NCBI GenBank assembly: GCA_004565275.1
Contig: SDOX01000049.1
Coordinates: 43,944 to 107,943 of the forward strand
DNA: 64,000 bases
From: Nannochloropsis salina CCMP1776
Lineage: Eukaryota > Sar > Eustigmatophyceae > Eustigmatales > Monodopsidaceae
Direction of reading: 5' to 3'
Below are positions 12,623-23,832 of the stretch, in pieces. The translations under genes and the position numbers were made by a program. The notes below the pieces were generated by a model that worked only from the letters and a program-made list of their open reading frames with translations, did not search any database and was not told where the DNA came from. Positions within the stretch are counted from its first letter, which is position 1. Every line of letters begins with the position of its first letter.

Positions 12623-13615
12623 CTTTTGAGTCCCCTGAAGTGCACTCAGCTGTGTGTTTCACAGACAGTGAGTATGAAAAAAAGCATAGAGGTCTCCTGC
12701 AGTCAAACATATATATAGGCGACCGAAAGAAAGTTCTATGTAGTTAGCTCTCAAACCGAAGCGTTTCCCGTTGACAAGCGAGACGCAATTTTACGCCAAT
12801 CAACGCCGCGTGATGAGATATGCAAATAAAGATCAAGATATCATCCTTGGTGACTGTCCAAATCAGCGTGATGGCACAAAGGGCAGGCTTTGCACCACGT
12901 AAAGGTAGGAATTCTTTTCAGCATGGTTAGACAAGAGCAGAAGGCAGCAACAAGAACAAGACTCACAAGTGCACACGTGTTGAGGCGGTTGGTATCAAGG
13001 GCACTGTCGTGATCATTCATGCAAGTGTCGTTCTATTCAAAAGTTCCTCGTAAGTGACGCGTCGTAAGAGACAACTTGAAAATACCCAAGCCTGAAAATT
13101 AACCTCCCCACGGCTTGGGAGCGACGGAGTGACGTTGCTTTAGCGAGTGCCTCCAAACTGCGGCTTACACAATTAGAATAAAACGACCTCTGGCGTGATT
13201 TCAAATAGCTAATTGTAGGCAGGTATTAAGACACGACATGTGAATGGAGCACACTTGAGAAGGACTCGTCAGTAGGTCGGGGTAATAACTTTATTAATCT
13301 CCCCAGAGCCCGAAACAAATCTTGTGGCGGCTTTGTACTTCTCCACAATCGGGCAGGAATTCGATATTAAAAGGGCAATATTGTTCCGCGCTTCCATATT
13401 TCCACTCGTTTATGCAATTTATGTCATCTCTAGTTGCGTACTGCATCTACTCGAAATCCTTGCCGGTATGAATGCATATTCTTACAACTTCAGAATGACA
13501 CCTGTCACTTCAAACGCAGATAAAATCATCGAGTCGCAGCTCACTTACTTACCCAGAAAAGACGAGTTTTATCGACATACAACCAGACTGCTGATCTTGG
13601 GTAAACACTCCAAAG
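12623..13615. other. Intergenic, divergent
   Basis: About 1 kb between the fucose mutarotase start and the small membrane-protein gene. An open frame at 13324-13623 has no recognisable family and is probably chance. No RNA gene seen. Confidence 0.45.
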
Positions 13616-14091
13616 ATGGATGATGTAAGTTACTTGTGTCAGGGGTGTGCTTGTACGGGGATTTCATAGGCACCGAAAATAAAGGCCTATTAGTAGTCAT
13701 GAATAAATTTTAATTATTTATTTTTCGCCTTCTCCGCGCGTTTTGCTATTGGTAGACCAAAATGGACATAAATATCGGGCTGCACGAGGATCTGCTCTCC
13801 CAGTACGACATTTTGAGCAGAGAGCTCTCGCCGCGCCTCCGACGGGGATTGAATGATGTTTATGAGGGGCTCGAGTGGATGATTACGCTAGGCGCTTTAG
13901 GTGTAGGCTTCTATACAGCTTCTCGCCTCCTCTATGCTACGTACTGGGTTTTGGACTGTCGTTCCAGGAAGTCGACGCGCTGGCGGAAGCAAGTACTTGC
14001 TCTGAGCTTCGGATCAGTTATGGTAGGTTGTGCATGCACTGCGGGAGTCACAATTGCTCGAACAGGTATGATTCGAAGACGTGGAGCTTAA
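13616..14091 (+). CDS. Small hypothetical protein with two predicted membrane segments (about 114 aa)
   Basis: Main exon 13756-14091. A 9-nt first coding exon is likely at 13616-13624 (ATG GAT GAT), followed by a consensus GTAAGT donor and joining in phase to ACC AAA ATG. Otherwise translation would start at ATG 13762. The protein has an amphipathic N-terminus (HEDLLSQYDILSRELSPRL), then two hydrophobic stretches at about residues 42-66 and 80-100, separated by a basic loop (RSRKSTRWRKQ). That hairpin topology suits an organelle or ER membrane protein. I do not recognise a family. Confidence 0.5.
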
Positions 14092-14783
14092 CAGCTTACA
14101 ATAGAGATTTGGACCGTGATAGTACCTGAAAGAAACACAAATCAGAGATTGAATACATTTTTATCAGCTTTTTTGCAACGAATTCTCTGTCAGGGCTCTT
14201 ATAGTCTCATTACACGTAACAAAAGTCTTTTCGCTTTGCGTGACATGTAGTTCGAAGCAGACTTGAGTTCTGGTCACATTGAGTGAATGCCCGTTCTCTC
14301 TACCACTTGCAGTCTTGTTGATACCTCGGTAGCCATTGCCGATACAAACTCGGAGGATGCGACATTCCGACTCGTCTGCTTGTGACCTTGGCTGTAGGAA
14401 GAAAGGGATGCACGCCCTCTTTGGGTTGTAATCCATTCTTCCTGGCAAATATATTTTAATTGCTAGTATGCAATACGTAACGCTAATTAAGCACAGACAT
14501 TCTTTTATTCTTTTCACGTCATCCTCACGTCCCGTCAACGGACCTATTACCTCTTTTTCTTCCCACTCCCGGTCAATCTTGCTTCACGCGAATCTCAAAA
14601 TCATCCTTTTCAGAAGACAGGTCCCTTGTCTTTGTCTTTTCCTTTCCGTATCTTGCCTCCGTGCATACCAAATTTGCTCACCGACCACAATGTGTTTGCG
14701 ATAGGACTACCGACATTTTCCAACGTTCGCCCTCCCAATCCCTTTCTCCTCCCACCCTACAAACTGAAAAACGTCTAGGACGC
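14092..14783. other. Intergenic, convergent 3' ends
   Basis: About 0.7 kb with only short, unconserved ORFs on both strands. Confidence 0.5.
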
Positions 14784-16598
14784 TTAGCCATGAGGGCTCT
14801 GACGAACCAGAGGGACGTACCGCACCCCCAACAGCTCCTGTTTAAAAAATAAAAGAGAACGTAAGAATAATCCACAGGGACGCTTGCATGCCGGGAAAGT
14901 CAATGTGTAATCTACTTCGAGGAAGATCTACTCCCAAAAGAAAAAATCTGAAAAGAAGCGTCGCCGTTTGGGCTCATGTCTTCACCAATTTCACCGGAGA
15001 ACTGCTGAATCTTTGTCACACTTGAAGCCGAAAGCTTGTCTTAGAGTTCAGTCGGCCACAAATTTTACAACCCGACGCATTTTTGCTCATACCCTGGAGC
15101 AGTTTTGCTTACATGGCTTCCCCCCTGAGAATAATGCCACCCGGAACCTACCTGTGCTACGAATGTCTCCTCGATAGGACCTTGATCCTTGATCTGTAGA
15201 GAGAGAGAAGAACGTGTAAAGGCGACAGAAAATTAAGGGATGACTGCGAGGGGAGAGAGGGAAATATCTCTGACACGGATGGCCGAGAGGACACCACATG
15301 ATGCGAATTGGAGCAAAATACTCACCTTTTGCACCCGGCAGAGTACCTGATTCCCACCTTCAGGCCCTACCGGAATAATCATGATGCCGCCAACCTAAAT
15401 TTCAGGGAGGGGGAAGAAGGGGGAGATTAAGGATATACGGGAGTGAGATAATTCTGGTGCAGCTATAAGTCAGCATTGTCAGTAGTGTTCAAAGCAGGGT
15501 TGGGAGGCGAACTTAATAGATTTTTTTCCCGGAAGGACTGGCGATAAAGGACCAAAGACAAGAGATTGCGGGCTACATCCACTAGTGGAATGCGAAACGA
15601 ACCTTCAGCTGTTCGACAAGCGAGCGGGGCACTGAGGAAGCAGCAGCGCCGACGTGAATCGCGTCGTATGGACCCTTCTCCTTGTCGCCTTCCCACCCCG
15701 TCTTGCATTCCAGCGTGACCACGCCTAACAAAACAAGAAGAAGATGGACCAAAAAAGATTTGAATGCGCGACAGGGCACAGGAGTCCAATGGGGGAGATG
15801 GTCACCGGGTAAAGCATAATATAGGGAAAGGCCAATCAACCAGGAAACAGGAAATTTCCCACCCGAGCCCTTGGGACACGTTCACCCCGAAAGGTAGCGG
15901 CCACCAGGCTTCCAGGACGCACCTTTCGTCAGCAAGTCATCATCTGCCTTCTCTATGTTGCTCTTTGCCAGGCTAACGAGTGGCTTGACGATGTCGATGC
16001 CAACCACTCTCCCCTTCGGCTCCACCATACGGGCCATGGCCGCCGTCAAATACCCTGAGCCACAGCCCACATCCAACACCTGAGAACACGAAAGACGACA
16101 TAAAATGAGAGTGAAAAGGGCAAAAGGGCACTCGTCAAGTCATCCACGGGCACTATAGTCCCCTCGCCCTAGGTCGTTGCTCCGTAAATGCAGGACTTTC
16201 ACTCACCGTCGCTCCAGGCACCAGTCTTTCTTTTAATAGCTCCAGTGCATGAGCGTGCATATGTGGGGCAGAGATTGTTTGCTCGTAACCAAGATATTGC
16301 GGGGAATCGTCGTAGGCAAAATTTGGCGCGTAATTTCCCCGGTCAAGACGAAGCATAACCTGAGCCCCCAAAAGAAAGCAAGTGTATCTTTGTATCACAA
16401 GATGGTACACGCTTGCCCTACACATAGAGCCATCAAAAAAAAAAATCCTGACTTCTCCCTAGACTCTCCTCCCTATGTCTTGACTTTTCACCTCACTGCG
16501 CGTACCTCTTTGACACGCTCGCTGGTTATCACATTGGAGGCACGTAGACGGTGCACCAGCTCTGTATTACTGCGACCGGAACAAAACCATGCACACAT
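14784..16598 (-). CDS. PCMT: Protein-L-isoaspartate(D-aspartate) O-methyltransferase (7 exons, 229 aa)
   Basis: Repairs aged proteins by SAM-dependent methylation of L-isoaspartyl residues, usually in the cytosol. Exons in gene order: 16598-16506, 16359-16207, 16079-15923, 15724-15603, 15394-15326, 15193-15152, 14837-14784. The summed length is in frame and gives 229 aa, against about 227 in the animal enzyme. Conserved segments: CSGRSNTELVHRLR at the N-terminus, QTISAPHMHAHALELL (substrate loop), LDVGCGSGYLTA (SAM motif I), PYDAIHVGAAASSVP (post I), IIPVGPEGGNQ and the C-terminal GVRYVPL strand. ATG 16598 gives the usual MxAWxCSGRSN start, although the frame is open further upstream. No missing motif. 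Confidence 0.95.
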
Positions 16599-18668
16599 CA
16601 CAACAGAAGCTCGAACAAACAGAGGAAATGAGAACACGGTAGCGCGACGGCCTTGGCGTATGTTAAAACGGTAATTGTCTCTGGGAAAGGCAATAGATGA
16701 CAGTGAAAAGCCTGCGACCATCCAGGGCTTTCCCAAATGCGATTGCTGCATGTGGTACGGCAGAATATGTGTAAGTATGACTCTGAATATTTTTTGCTGT
16801 ATAGCGTTCATTAAAGGAGTGAGAAAGATAAAACGTTACATTTCCGACGCTGTAGCTATTTGCTATGACCTCCTAACCCACGTGTCTCAGACTATACTTT
16901 AGACGCCAGGAATCGCGTCCTCAAGAAGTAGATATACATAAATGTACAGTGAAGTCGATAGTTTTCTTCTTCTAAATTGGCTTACATCCATGTATGACTT
17001 TATCTCAAGAGTAAGGTCACATGTTTTGATAGGAAAAAAGCCACGAGCAGACGTTCAACATGTTCTTTCAGGGGGGGGTTCTGTCCGCGTGCCAGTATGG
17101 AGGACAAGACAAACAAAAAAATTCCTTCATTACACATTCAACCCCAGACTCAACAGAATCCGATCAATTCACTCCCGTAAGCGAGGGTGGACACATTCTA
17201 TCGCATTGTTTGCCATGTCTGTAGAAGCAAACCGGCAGGCGGCTGGGACTTGACTTGCAACAAGCAGAATTTGGCGACGGCCGGGGGACGTTGCCACATG
17301 AACCAAGCCCCGGGTTATTGGGCCAAGGGATGCCGTGTAGACGAAGACAGGAAGTGAAATTGATTCTTGTGTGAAGTTGAGTGTAGTTGAATCAGCCTGT
17401 AGCAGAGCGGGATGGTTTTCTAGGTCTTGTGCTATCCTGCGCTGCATGTCTTCTTTTTTTGGTTCCCGCAACAACACACTTGCACCTACTGCACGCGTAA
17501 CACACGGAACCTTGCGTGCAGAAATTATTGCCGGAGAAGTCAGCAATTCAAGTGCAACAAATATTCGTATGAGCAACAATCGCCGTGGTATAAGTTTTCC
17601 TCCGGTCCATCGAGCTGGTTGTACGGAGCCTCCTACCCTTATTCAATCGTTTCCCTCCTCGGGCCATATTTCATCCTAGGTGCAACGACACCGCCCTCAT
17701 CGCACTGCATGCCGTCCATCTCGCCCTGCTTTTTTCTCGCTCCTCTTTTCGCGGATCCTCTCAAGTTTTCTCAGCTCCTGGAGGACTTGATGAAATTGAT
17801 TCAAGGGCGGGAAGGCACTTGGAAACCGGCCCCGGAGTCAGAAGTTGAGCCAGAGCGAGACTCCTTCACACCGTCATCCGCACTCGGTGCGGGAGGGAAC
17901 ACTCAGGGCAAAATTACCCATCTAATAGCGGTGGAAGAAGAGAGCCATTCGGCCACGGAAAGCAGCGCCCGGCTCGCAGAGGCCCTTGCAACCAAATTGA
18001 CGGTCGGCTACTCCACAATGGGACTCCCACCGCCTTGTTCCTCCCAAATCCCCACCTTCAATCCTCCCGCGCCCGCTCCTCCAGGTGCTAAACATGATGT
18101 GCTCTTGTGTGTAGCCTGGATAGGGGAGGGGAATGGGCTTTTGATAATGAGGGCGGCAGAGGCCCTGCAGAGACTCGACAACAGGTACGAGATACCAGGG
18201 GGTGAGAGGGCGAAACGCGTGGCAACCAATGTTGAGGAAAGCTTATCAAGAAGGAAAAGTACCGCTGCTTTGTAAAGCGGCCGAATGCACTCTTCTTCCC
18301 AGCGATCGAGACGGGTCCCGGCATAGGAATGCTAAAGCTTGAGACCTCCCACTCATTCTCCGCCCTCCCTTCCACCCCCCTAATGACAGGGTGCAAGGGC
18401 TGGTCACGCTGCGCTTCGAACAAAACGAAGCTACTCAAGCCTTACAAAACAACTTTCCCATCTTTGCCAAGAGTTGGGCGAGAGGTACGATACGGGGGTA
18501 GGAGGCGATGGAATGAGTATGTTGTAAATCCCTGCAAGCGAGAAAGCAAGAAGTCCTCAGTCAAAGTTTCAACAATGGAGGAAATCGCGACACGTCTGAT
18601 TTTTCAACGACGAAAAGAGGAAAAAGGCATTCATTCGTTCTCCCTCCTCGTCCTCAACTGCACGGTCC
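16599..18668 (+). other. Region with a probable unresolved spliced gene (about 17430-18490)
   Basis: A plus-strand open frame spans 17427-18275 (for example KFSQLLEDLMKLIQG, then an acidic stretch HLIAVEEESHSATES). A second frame has coding character at 18214-18300 (LRKAYQEGKVPLLCKAAE). A plausible intron with donor near 18317 and acceptor near 18389 leads to QGLVTLRFEQNEATQALQ before another donor near 18479. I could not assemble one continuous protein or name a family. A minus ORF at 17169-17579 begins with a signal-peptide-like stretch and is an alternative. Bases 16599-17400 show nothing else. Confidence 0.35.
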
Positions 18669-21600
18669 ATGGATAAAACAGGAAGCGGGCCTCGCCCCCT
18701 CTCTCCCGACACCTGCAATGCTCCAGTCAGTAACTACTCGGGCAGAAACAGCACCAGCAGCGGCAAAAAAAGCAGGAAGAGCGACAGTCCAGACCGAGGC
18801 GCTCAAGGCCCACCTTCTCCACCTTGCTCGACCACCACCACCCCGCCCTCCACCTCGAGTTCCCTGTCTCCTTCCTGTCTAGGCGGGGCACCCGGAAGCG
18901 CAGAAAAAGCGAAGACAAGCATTACCGCACATAGAACGAGTACCACTCGGCCAGTTGAAAACGCTGTGATAGTAGCAACACTGGCAGCATCGAGTTCAAC
19001 CACAGCAGTTTTAGAAACCGCCAGAATTCCACCAAAATGTGCCAGACCCGCCTTGGGCGGCGATTGCTTCTCCCCTACCCTCAGCACCCCTGGATGCATA
19101 GGGGCGGAAGACGAGAGGAGTCAGGGCTGTGGTGAAGGGCGACAAGAGGAGGAATCGGAAAAACGCCCGGGCGAAGGGGGAGCGATGGAGGCGCAGGGAG
19201 AAAGAGACGGTCCAAGCGAGGCGAAGAGAAAACGACCAGACCTGTCAGGAGTTCAAAGGGAAGAGGGGCAGGCAGAAGAAGCGTTACGCGTCTCAGGTTC
19301 ACAGGGCGCAAGCATGATGCAGCAGAAAATGGAGCAGGCTCCCAAGGATAAGTGTTGGACGAGCTTTTGCCAACCGAGCCAAAGGGATGCTATGTCTTCC
19401 CCACCGACCGTTCCCCTCCTAGATGGCTTTCTACCGGCCACCACTCAGGGCCTCGCGGCGCCGACCCCTCCGTCCTGTCCTCCCTCCCTACCTGCTTTGT
19501 TCCTGTCCCATTCTACCGCTGTGGTCGAGAGCAATGATCCGGGCGAAGACCGCCACGCTTCCCATCCTCCCGCCCTCCCTCCCGCCCTTTCCCTGACCCT
19601 CCACGGCCATTCCTCTGGCGGTGCTCCCATTCTCCCCGGCGAGGTAGCGGCATGCGCAATCCCTGCGCCTGCTTCCAATCGCACCATCTCCTCCTCTACG
19701 TCGTCCCTCTCCCTCCATGCGCCCTCTTCCTCGCCGGTGGCCTCTCCTCCCTCCTCTTGTCTCCCGCCTTTTCCTGCGCCCACCCCGCTGGCCCTTGAGA
19801 CAGTCCGAGGAGAGAGGGGCGGAGCAAGGGCAGGAGATGGGAAGGGGTTGAGGACGGACGTGGGCGTATATCTCGTCCTGGATGGGCACGGGGGAAGCCG
19901 TGCGAGCCAGTACATGTCCGAGGTGCGGAGAACGACGAAGGACAGACAAGGGGAGATTGAGAAAAGGAAGGGAACGGCGCGTCGTCGGATTCTTACTTAT
20001 ACATCATTGGTCCTGCTCTCCTTCTCCGTCATTCCACAGCATTTAATTCCCGCCGTCCTCGAACGCTTGGGCCCGTGTCTATCCCCCAGCGCCTCGTCCT
20101 CCTTGACGCCGTCTGCGGAGGAGGAGGAGAAGGTGAAAACGGCCTTGAATGATGCTTTTTTCGCCGTGGACCGTGCGTTCTTGACGTCCTTGTCCGCAAA
20201 CCTGACGCCGGTAAAGAAGTCTTCCAGGGGATGGGGGTACAAGGAGCGAGGGAGCAACCATCACATTAGCATCAGTCAGGCCACGTGGAGGGGAGATATT
20301 CATGACTGTCGGCAGTTATAACACCCTCCGCATGATATGGCTGTCAATATTCTTCTCTCGTTAAAATCGCTCTCTTCTTCTCTGCCCCTCCTACTGCCAG
20401 GAACAAGCGAAGGGATACTGGAATGCTGGCAGCTGTGCCGTGCTGGCCCTTGTCGTTGGCCGGATGCTGTACGTGGCCCACGTGGGCGATTGCCGCGCGG
20501 TGCTGGGACAACGGTAATGGGGAAAAGGATACAAATGGCCGGGGGGATGGGTAAATATGGCTGGTAAATGCGGTGGTTGGCAAAAGGATGTCAAGCGTGT
20601 CTCATTTTTGCACTCGTATCTGTCTCCGTTGCTGCGCGCGCGCCAGTGTGCTTCCCCCAACCCCATCGCCATCGAGTCCCCCCCAGGCATCTAGCACGGC
20701 TGGCGCGGTGGCCTTGACCAGCAGAGCGGTCAGTGGCGCGAAAGCCGGCGAAGAAGGGAGGGCAGACAAAGGGGACGACGAAAATATCGCGCGGGTCCCC
20801 CTCCCCTCTCCTTCATCCCCCCGCTCATCCAATGTAAGACTCAAGCGACGAGACCGTACAAAAGAGCTACACAACAAAACTGCGTTACTTCAGTCATCCA
20901 CAACCCTCTTTGTCCCATCATGGTGAATCCTACAGCGAAGGAGCGCGTCTACGTCGCCTGTACCCCCCTCCACGCTTCCTCTCTCGGCACCTTGGCCTCC
21001 GCAACCACCTCTTCCGTCCCGCTCTTCTCCCCGTCGCACTTGTGCCTTACACCGTTTGTATCCTCCCCCATCCCCTGTCACGGCCCTGGTTCTCACCAGA
21101 GACCATAACTGTCAAAATGCCAGCGAGGTGGGTTCTATTTCTCGAAACGTTCTTCTTCACTCTTTTGGTTCTGAGTTGCATGCTTATGTACGCCTCCCGT
21201 CTCAAACGAACCTCAGGTCAAGTTGGTAAAGCAACGCAGCACTGATAAGCATGCTATTCGAAAAAGTGCCAAGGACGCGCGCTCCGCTCACTATGCCTCA
21301 GGTGTAGGCGGCATCGACAGGGTGGCAGGTAAGCGGTGTTATACTCGCAAAAACACATGTTCCTGACTTTGAACCTTGAAACTTGCGATTTTTTCTCACT
21401 CTTTCCTCTTGGTTCTATCCCTCTCCCCCTCTCTATACGCCACCTCCCTTGCCGCTTTCTTCTTTCTTCCACGTCATTTTAATAGGATCCCTGGCCGTCA
21501 CGCGCGCTCTTGGCAACGGTTACCTGAAATGGCCCTCTCTCTCCTTCCCGCCATACCTGTAAGTTTTCGGTTTAAAGGTGTAAAGAAATGTGCGAGGGAG

Positions 21601-22077
21601 AATCCCTCCTGTCTATTTCTTTCCAGTGTTTAAGTTCGAAGTTTGCCTCAAGGTTTCACACATAATCTCCTCTCTTCATCATTAAGGCAACATCTTCCCT
21701 ACATAACTGGCGAGCCCGTCATCACCGCCTACGAACTCTCCCCGACGCGCGACCTCTTTCTCCTTCTCGCATCCGATGGGCTTTGGGAATCCCTTTCGAG
21801 TAAGGACGCGGTCCAGACCGTACAAGCCTGGTTGCACCGAGAAACATTACAAGGCCAGTCCCACCGTCCTCCTAGCTCCTCAACTGCCTACACTTCTCAA
21901 CACCCTTGCACACCGGCTGCTGCCTTAGCGGAAGAAATGATGGTGCGGGTGGCTAGGTCATACCATATGGGATTGAACACACTGAAGCGTTTGCCTCGAG
22001 GTGGACAACGTAGACAGATACATGATGATTTGTGTGTCACGGTCGTGCAGTTCCAGTGGGAAAAGAATGCGGTCTAA
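18669..22077 (+). CDS. PP2C-family (PPM) Ser/Thr phosphatase with long disordered N-terminus (8 exons, about 830 aa)
   Basis: Metal-dependent protein phosphatase. Exons: 18669-19922, 20040-20210, 20401-20513, 20647-20833, 20936-21127, 21217-21328, 21486-21558, 21687-22077; phases are continuous throughout. Residues 1-395 are Ser/Pro/Glu-rich low complexity. The catalytic core starts at VYLVLDGHGG (Asp405/Gly406), continues with NAGSCAVLALV, YVAHVGDCRAVLGQR, LTRDH, GSLAVTRALGN (about 677-687), LLLASDGLWESL (Asp731) and ends with DDLCVTVVQF (Asp815). An insert of about 110 residues, also low complexity, lies between GDCRAVL and the LTRDH strand. The Asp usual in RA(L/F)GD is Asn here, which may lower metal binding. 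Other metal ligands are intact. Substrate and localisation are not evident. Confidence 0.88.
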
Positions 22078-22264
22078 TTTTTTACAGCATGTACTTTACG
22101 GGGCAGGCACTAAAGAACAACTTAATACAGTTGAAACTTGGTACAGCTTGATATCGCGAAATATTTTGATAGGCGGCTTTACAACAAAGTCTTAGCGGGA
22201 TCAGGTTTTTGTGTCTTGCACAGCTTTCCGCATCATCTACAATTTTCTCGGCTGGTACTTCCAT

Positions 22265-22789
22265 CTATTCCTCCAACTTTTGAGCCAAGCTCTCCATATT
22301 TGTTAGTATCGGGTCTTCCTCTATGTTGGAATTTTTTTTCAAAATGTCCCCACCTTTGACATCTTCTTCTCCCCGTTTCTCTCCTTCGTTTCTGTCTCCT
22401 CCTTCCCCATTTCCTTCTTCGTTGCCTTTGTCTTCGTCGTTATGACCATCTTCCTCGTCATTGCTGACCTCGTCGTAGTTGTAATCTTTTTCAAGATCTT
22501 CCAACATTGCTTCACTTTTCTTGTTATCTGGCATATCACCTCTTCTTTTTTTAAAATCCTCTTCTTTACGCTCTACAATTTCCTTGATATCTTTTTCGAA
22601 TGAAGTCAATTCTTCAATCAATGCTTGATTTGCCATCTTTAGCAAGCTAATTTGAGTTTCGAAATTTCCAATCTTTACTTCTTGTGACAATATTTTGATC
22701 CTCTGATGAGCTACTTCAGTCTGCCATTTCATTGCTGTAGCATGTCCGCGAGAAATGTCAACCTTCCGCGAACCTTTTTCCATCCTCAC
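22265..22789 (-). CDS. Acidic coiled-coil ORF, hypothetical (174 aa)
   Basis: Unrecognised. The first half is a charged helix likely to form a coiled coil (RIKILSQEVKIGNFETQ through EELTSFEKDIKEIVERKEE). The second half is Asp/Glu/Asn/Gly low complexity (SNDEEDGHNDEDKGNEEG). Base composition is clearly more AT-rich than neighbouring genes. The frame immediately upstream on the same strand (23097-22786) ends in a GTGAGG donor-like site and could be an earlier exon (contains MHPKEIYKLVMGNEG), but I could not join the two in phase. The start codon is uncertain. This may be a fast-evolving or foreign segment. Confidence 0.4.
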   Translation of the reverse strand: MRMEKGSRKVDISRGHATAMKWQTEVAHQRIKILSQEVKIGNFETQISLLKMANQALIEELTSFEKDIKEIVERKEEDFKKRRGDMPDNKKSEAMLEDLEKDYNYDEVSNDEEDGHNDEDKGNEEGNGEGGDRNEGEKRGEEDVKGGDILKKNSNIEEDPILTNMESLAQKLEE

Positions 22790-23832
22790 CTGATCCCGAA
22801 GACGTGTAATTTCCCCAGTTTTAGCATCATTGCAATAATGTGGAGCCGATCTTTGTTGCCTTCATTACCCATCACTAGCTTGTAAATCTCCTTAGGGTGC
22901 ATGCTTTCAATTTCCTTGAAGAGCGGGAGGCCACTAGGACCGATTGAAGTGTTACGAGCCAGTTTTGGAAAGGGTCTGGTGCGTTGAGCAGTTGACAATG
23001 GCATTTGTGATAAAAAAGCCATGTTTAGCATTTTTGAAGGTAGACATACTGAAAAGGTCACTAATGGCATAAGGAATTGAAAGTGTCGGTGGCGCATCTG
23101 TCATGGTTTTTAGCGTCACAAGAGTTGATCATGAGAATCATTAACTGGCTATTAGTTTCATGTCATGATGGTCTATGCACCTCAATGTCGATTATATTTA
23201 AATAAACGATTTGTAAGATCCGGAATCCTTTATTTCGATGTATTGCAATCTGTGGCACACGACCTTTCGGAGTCTTCCCCGGGATGTCGAACCTCCTCAC
23301 GAAAGGGCCTCCAGTTTCGCGGAATTCAAATTCAAATTTTGATAGCCGTCAGCAACGGTCGTCGGTTGCACGGGGTTGGACACAAGACATGGTGGTCGGG
23401 GGCTTTCGGGCCCTCCCACCATGGAATTCAAAAGATCGCATCGTTTATGAGTGGAACGCCACAGACAGAAATTTCGATGTAGTACCGTGACCCTCGTTAC
23501 AGCACGTAGGCTCTTGACGCATTCACATTTCCACAGGGTTTCTGTCTTCGACTGTGGTTATGGCCCATGTCTCTTTGAACGCTCGTGTACAACAATTGTT
23601 CTATGTGTCACGATACTTTTTCTGCGTTCGCTTTAAAACATGCATTGAAACAATCTTTGCTATTTTCATTTGCTTTTAATTTTGCATAAGAGACCAATGG
23701 TGTACATGCTCTGTAAGCAAACACAATACAAAGGTGAAGCCGGACTAATTACTTAATACTCATTACTTCTTACCTTTCAGGAACACAATTCCATACAAGT
23801 CCGGCTTCACACGACTTTACGTAAACTAATCA
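22790..23832. other. AT-rich intergenic stretch upstream of the cellulase gene
   Basis: Holds the possible upstream exon of the coiled-coil ORF (22786-23097, minus), an imperfect hairpin around 23390-23425 (arms CATGGTGG / CCACCATG), and a perfect 13-bp inverted repeat (see separate entry). No conserved gene seen. Confidence 0.45.
23734..23810. repeat. 13-bp perfect inverted repeat just upstream of the GH5 start
   Basis: GTGAAGCCGGACT at 23734-23746 and its exact reverse complement at 23798-23810 flank 51 bases that include a TTTCAG acceptor-like site. It ends 22 bases before the ATG at 23833. It could be a 5' UTR hairpin, a protein-binding site or a remnant of a small inverted-repeat element. 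Confidence 0.7.

Noticed and set aside
13324-13623. 99-codon plus ORF as a membrane protein gene
   Set aside because: No conservation seen; the downstream gene is better explained by a 9-nt exon in a different frame at 13616.
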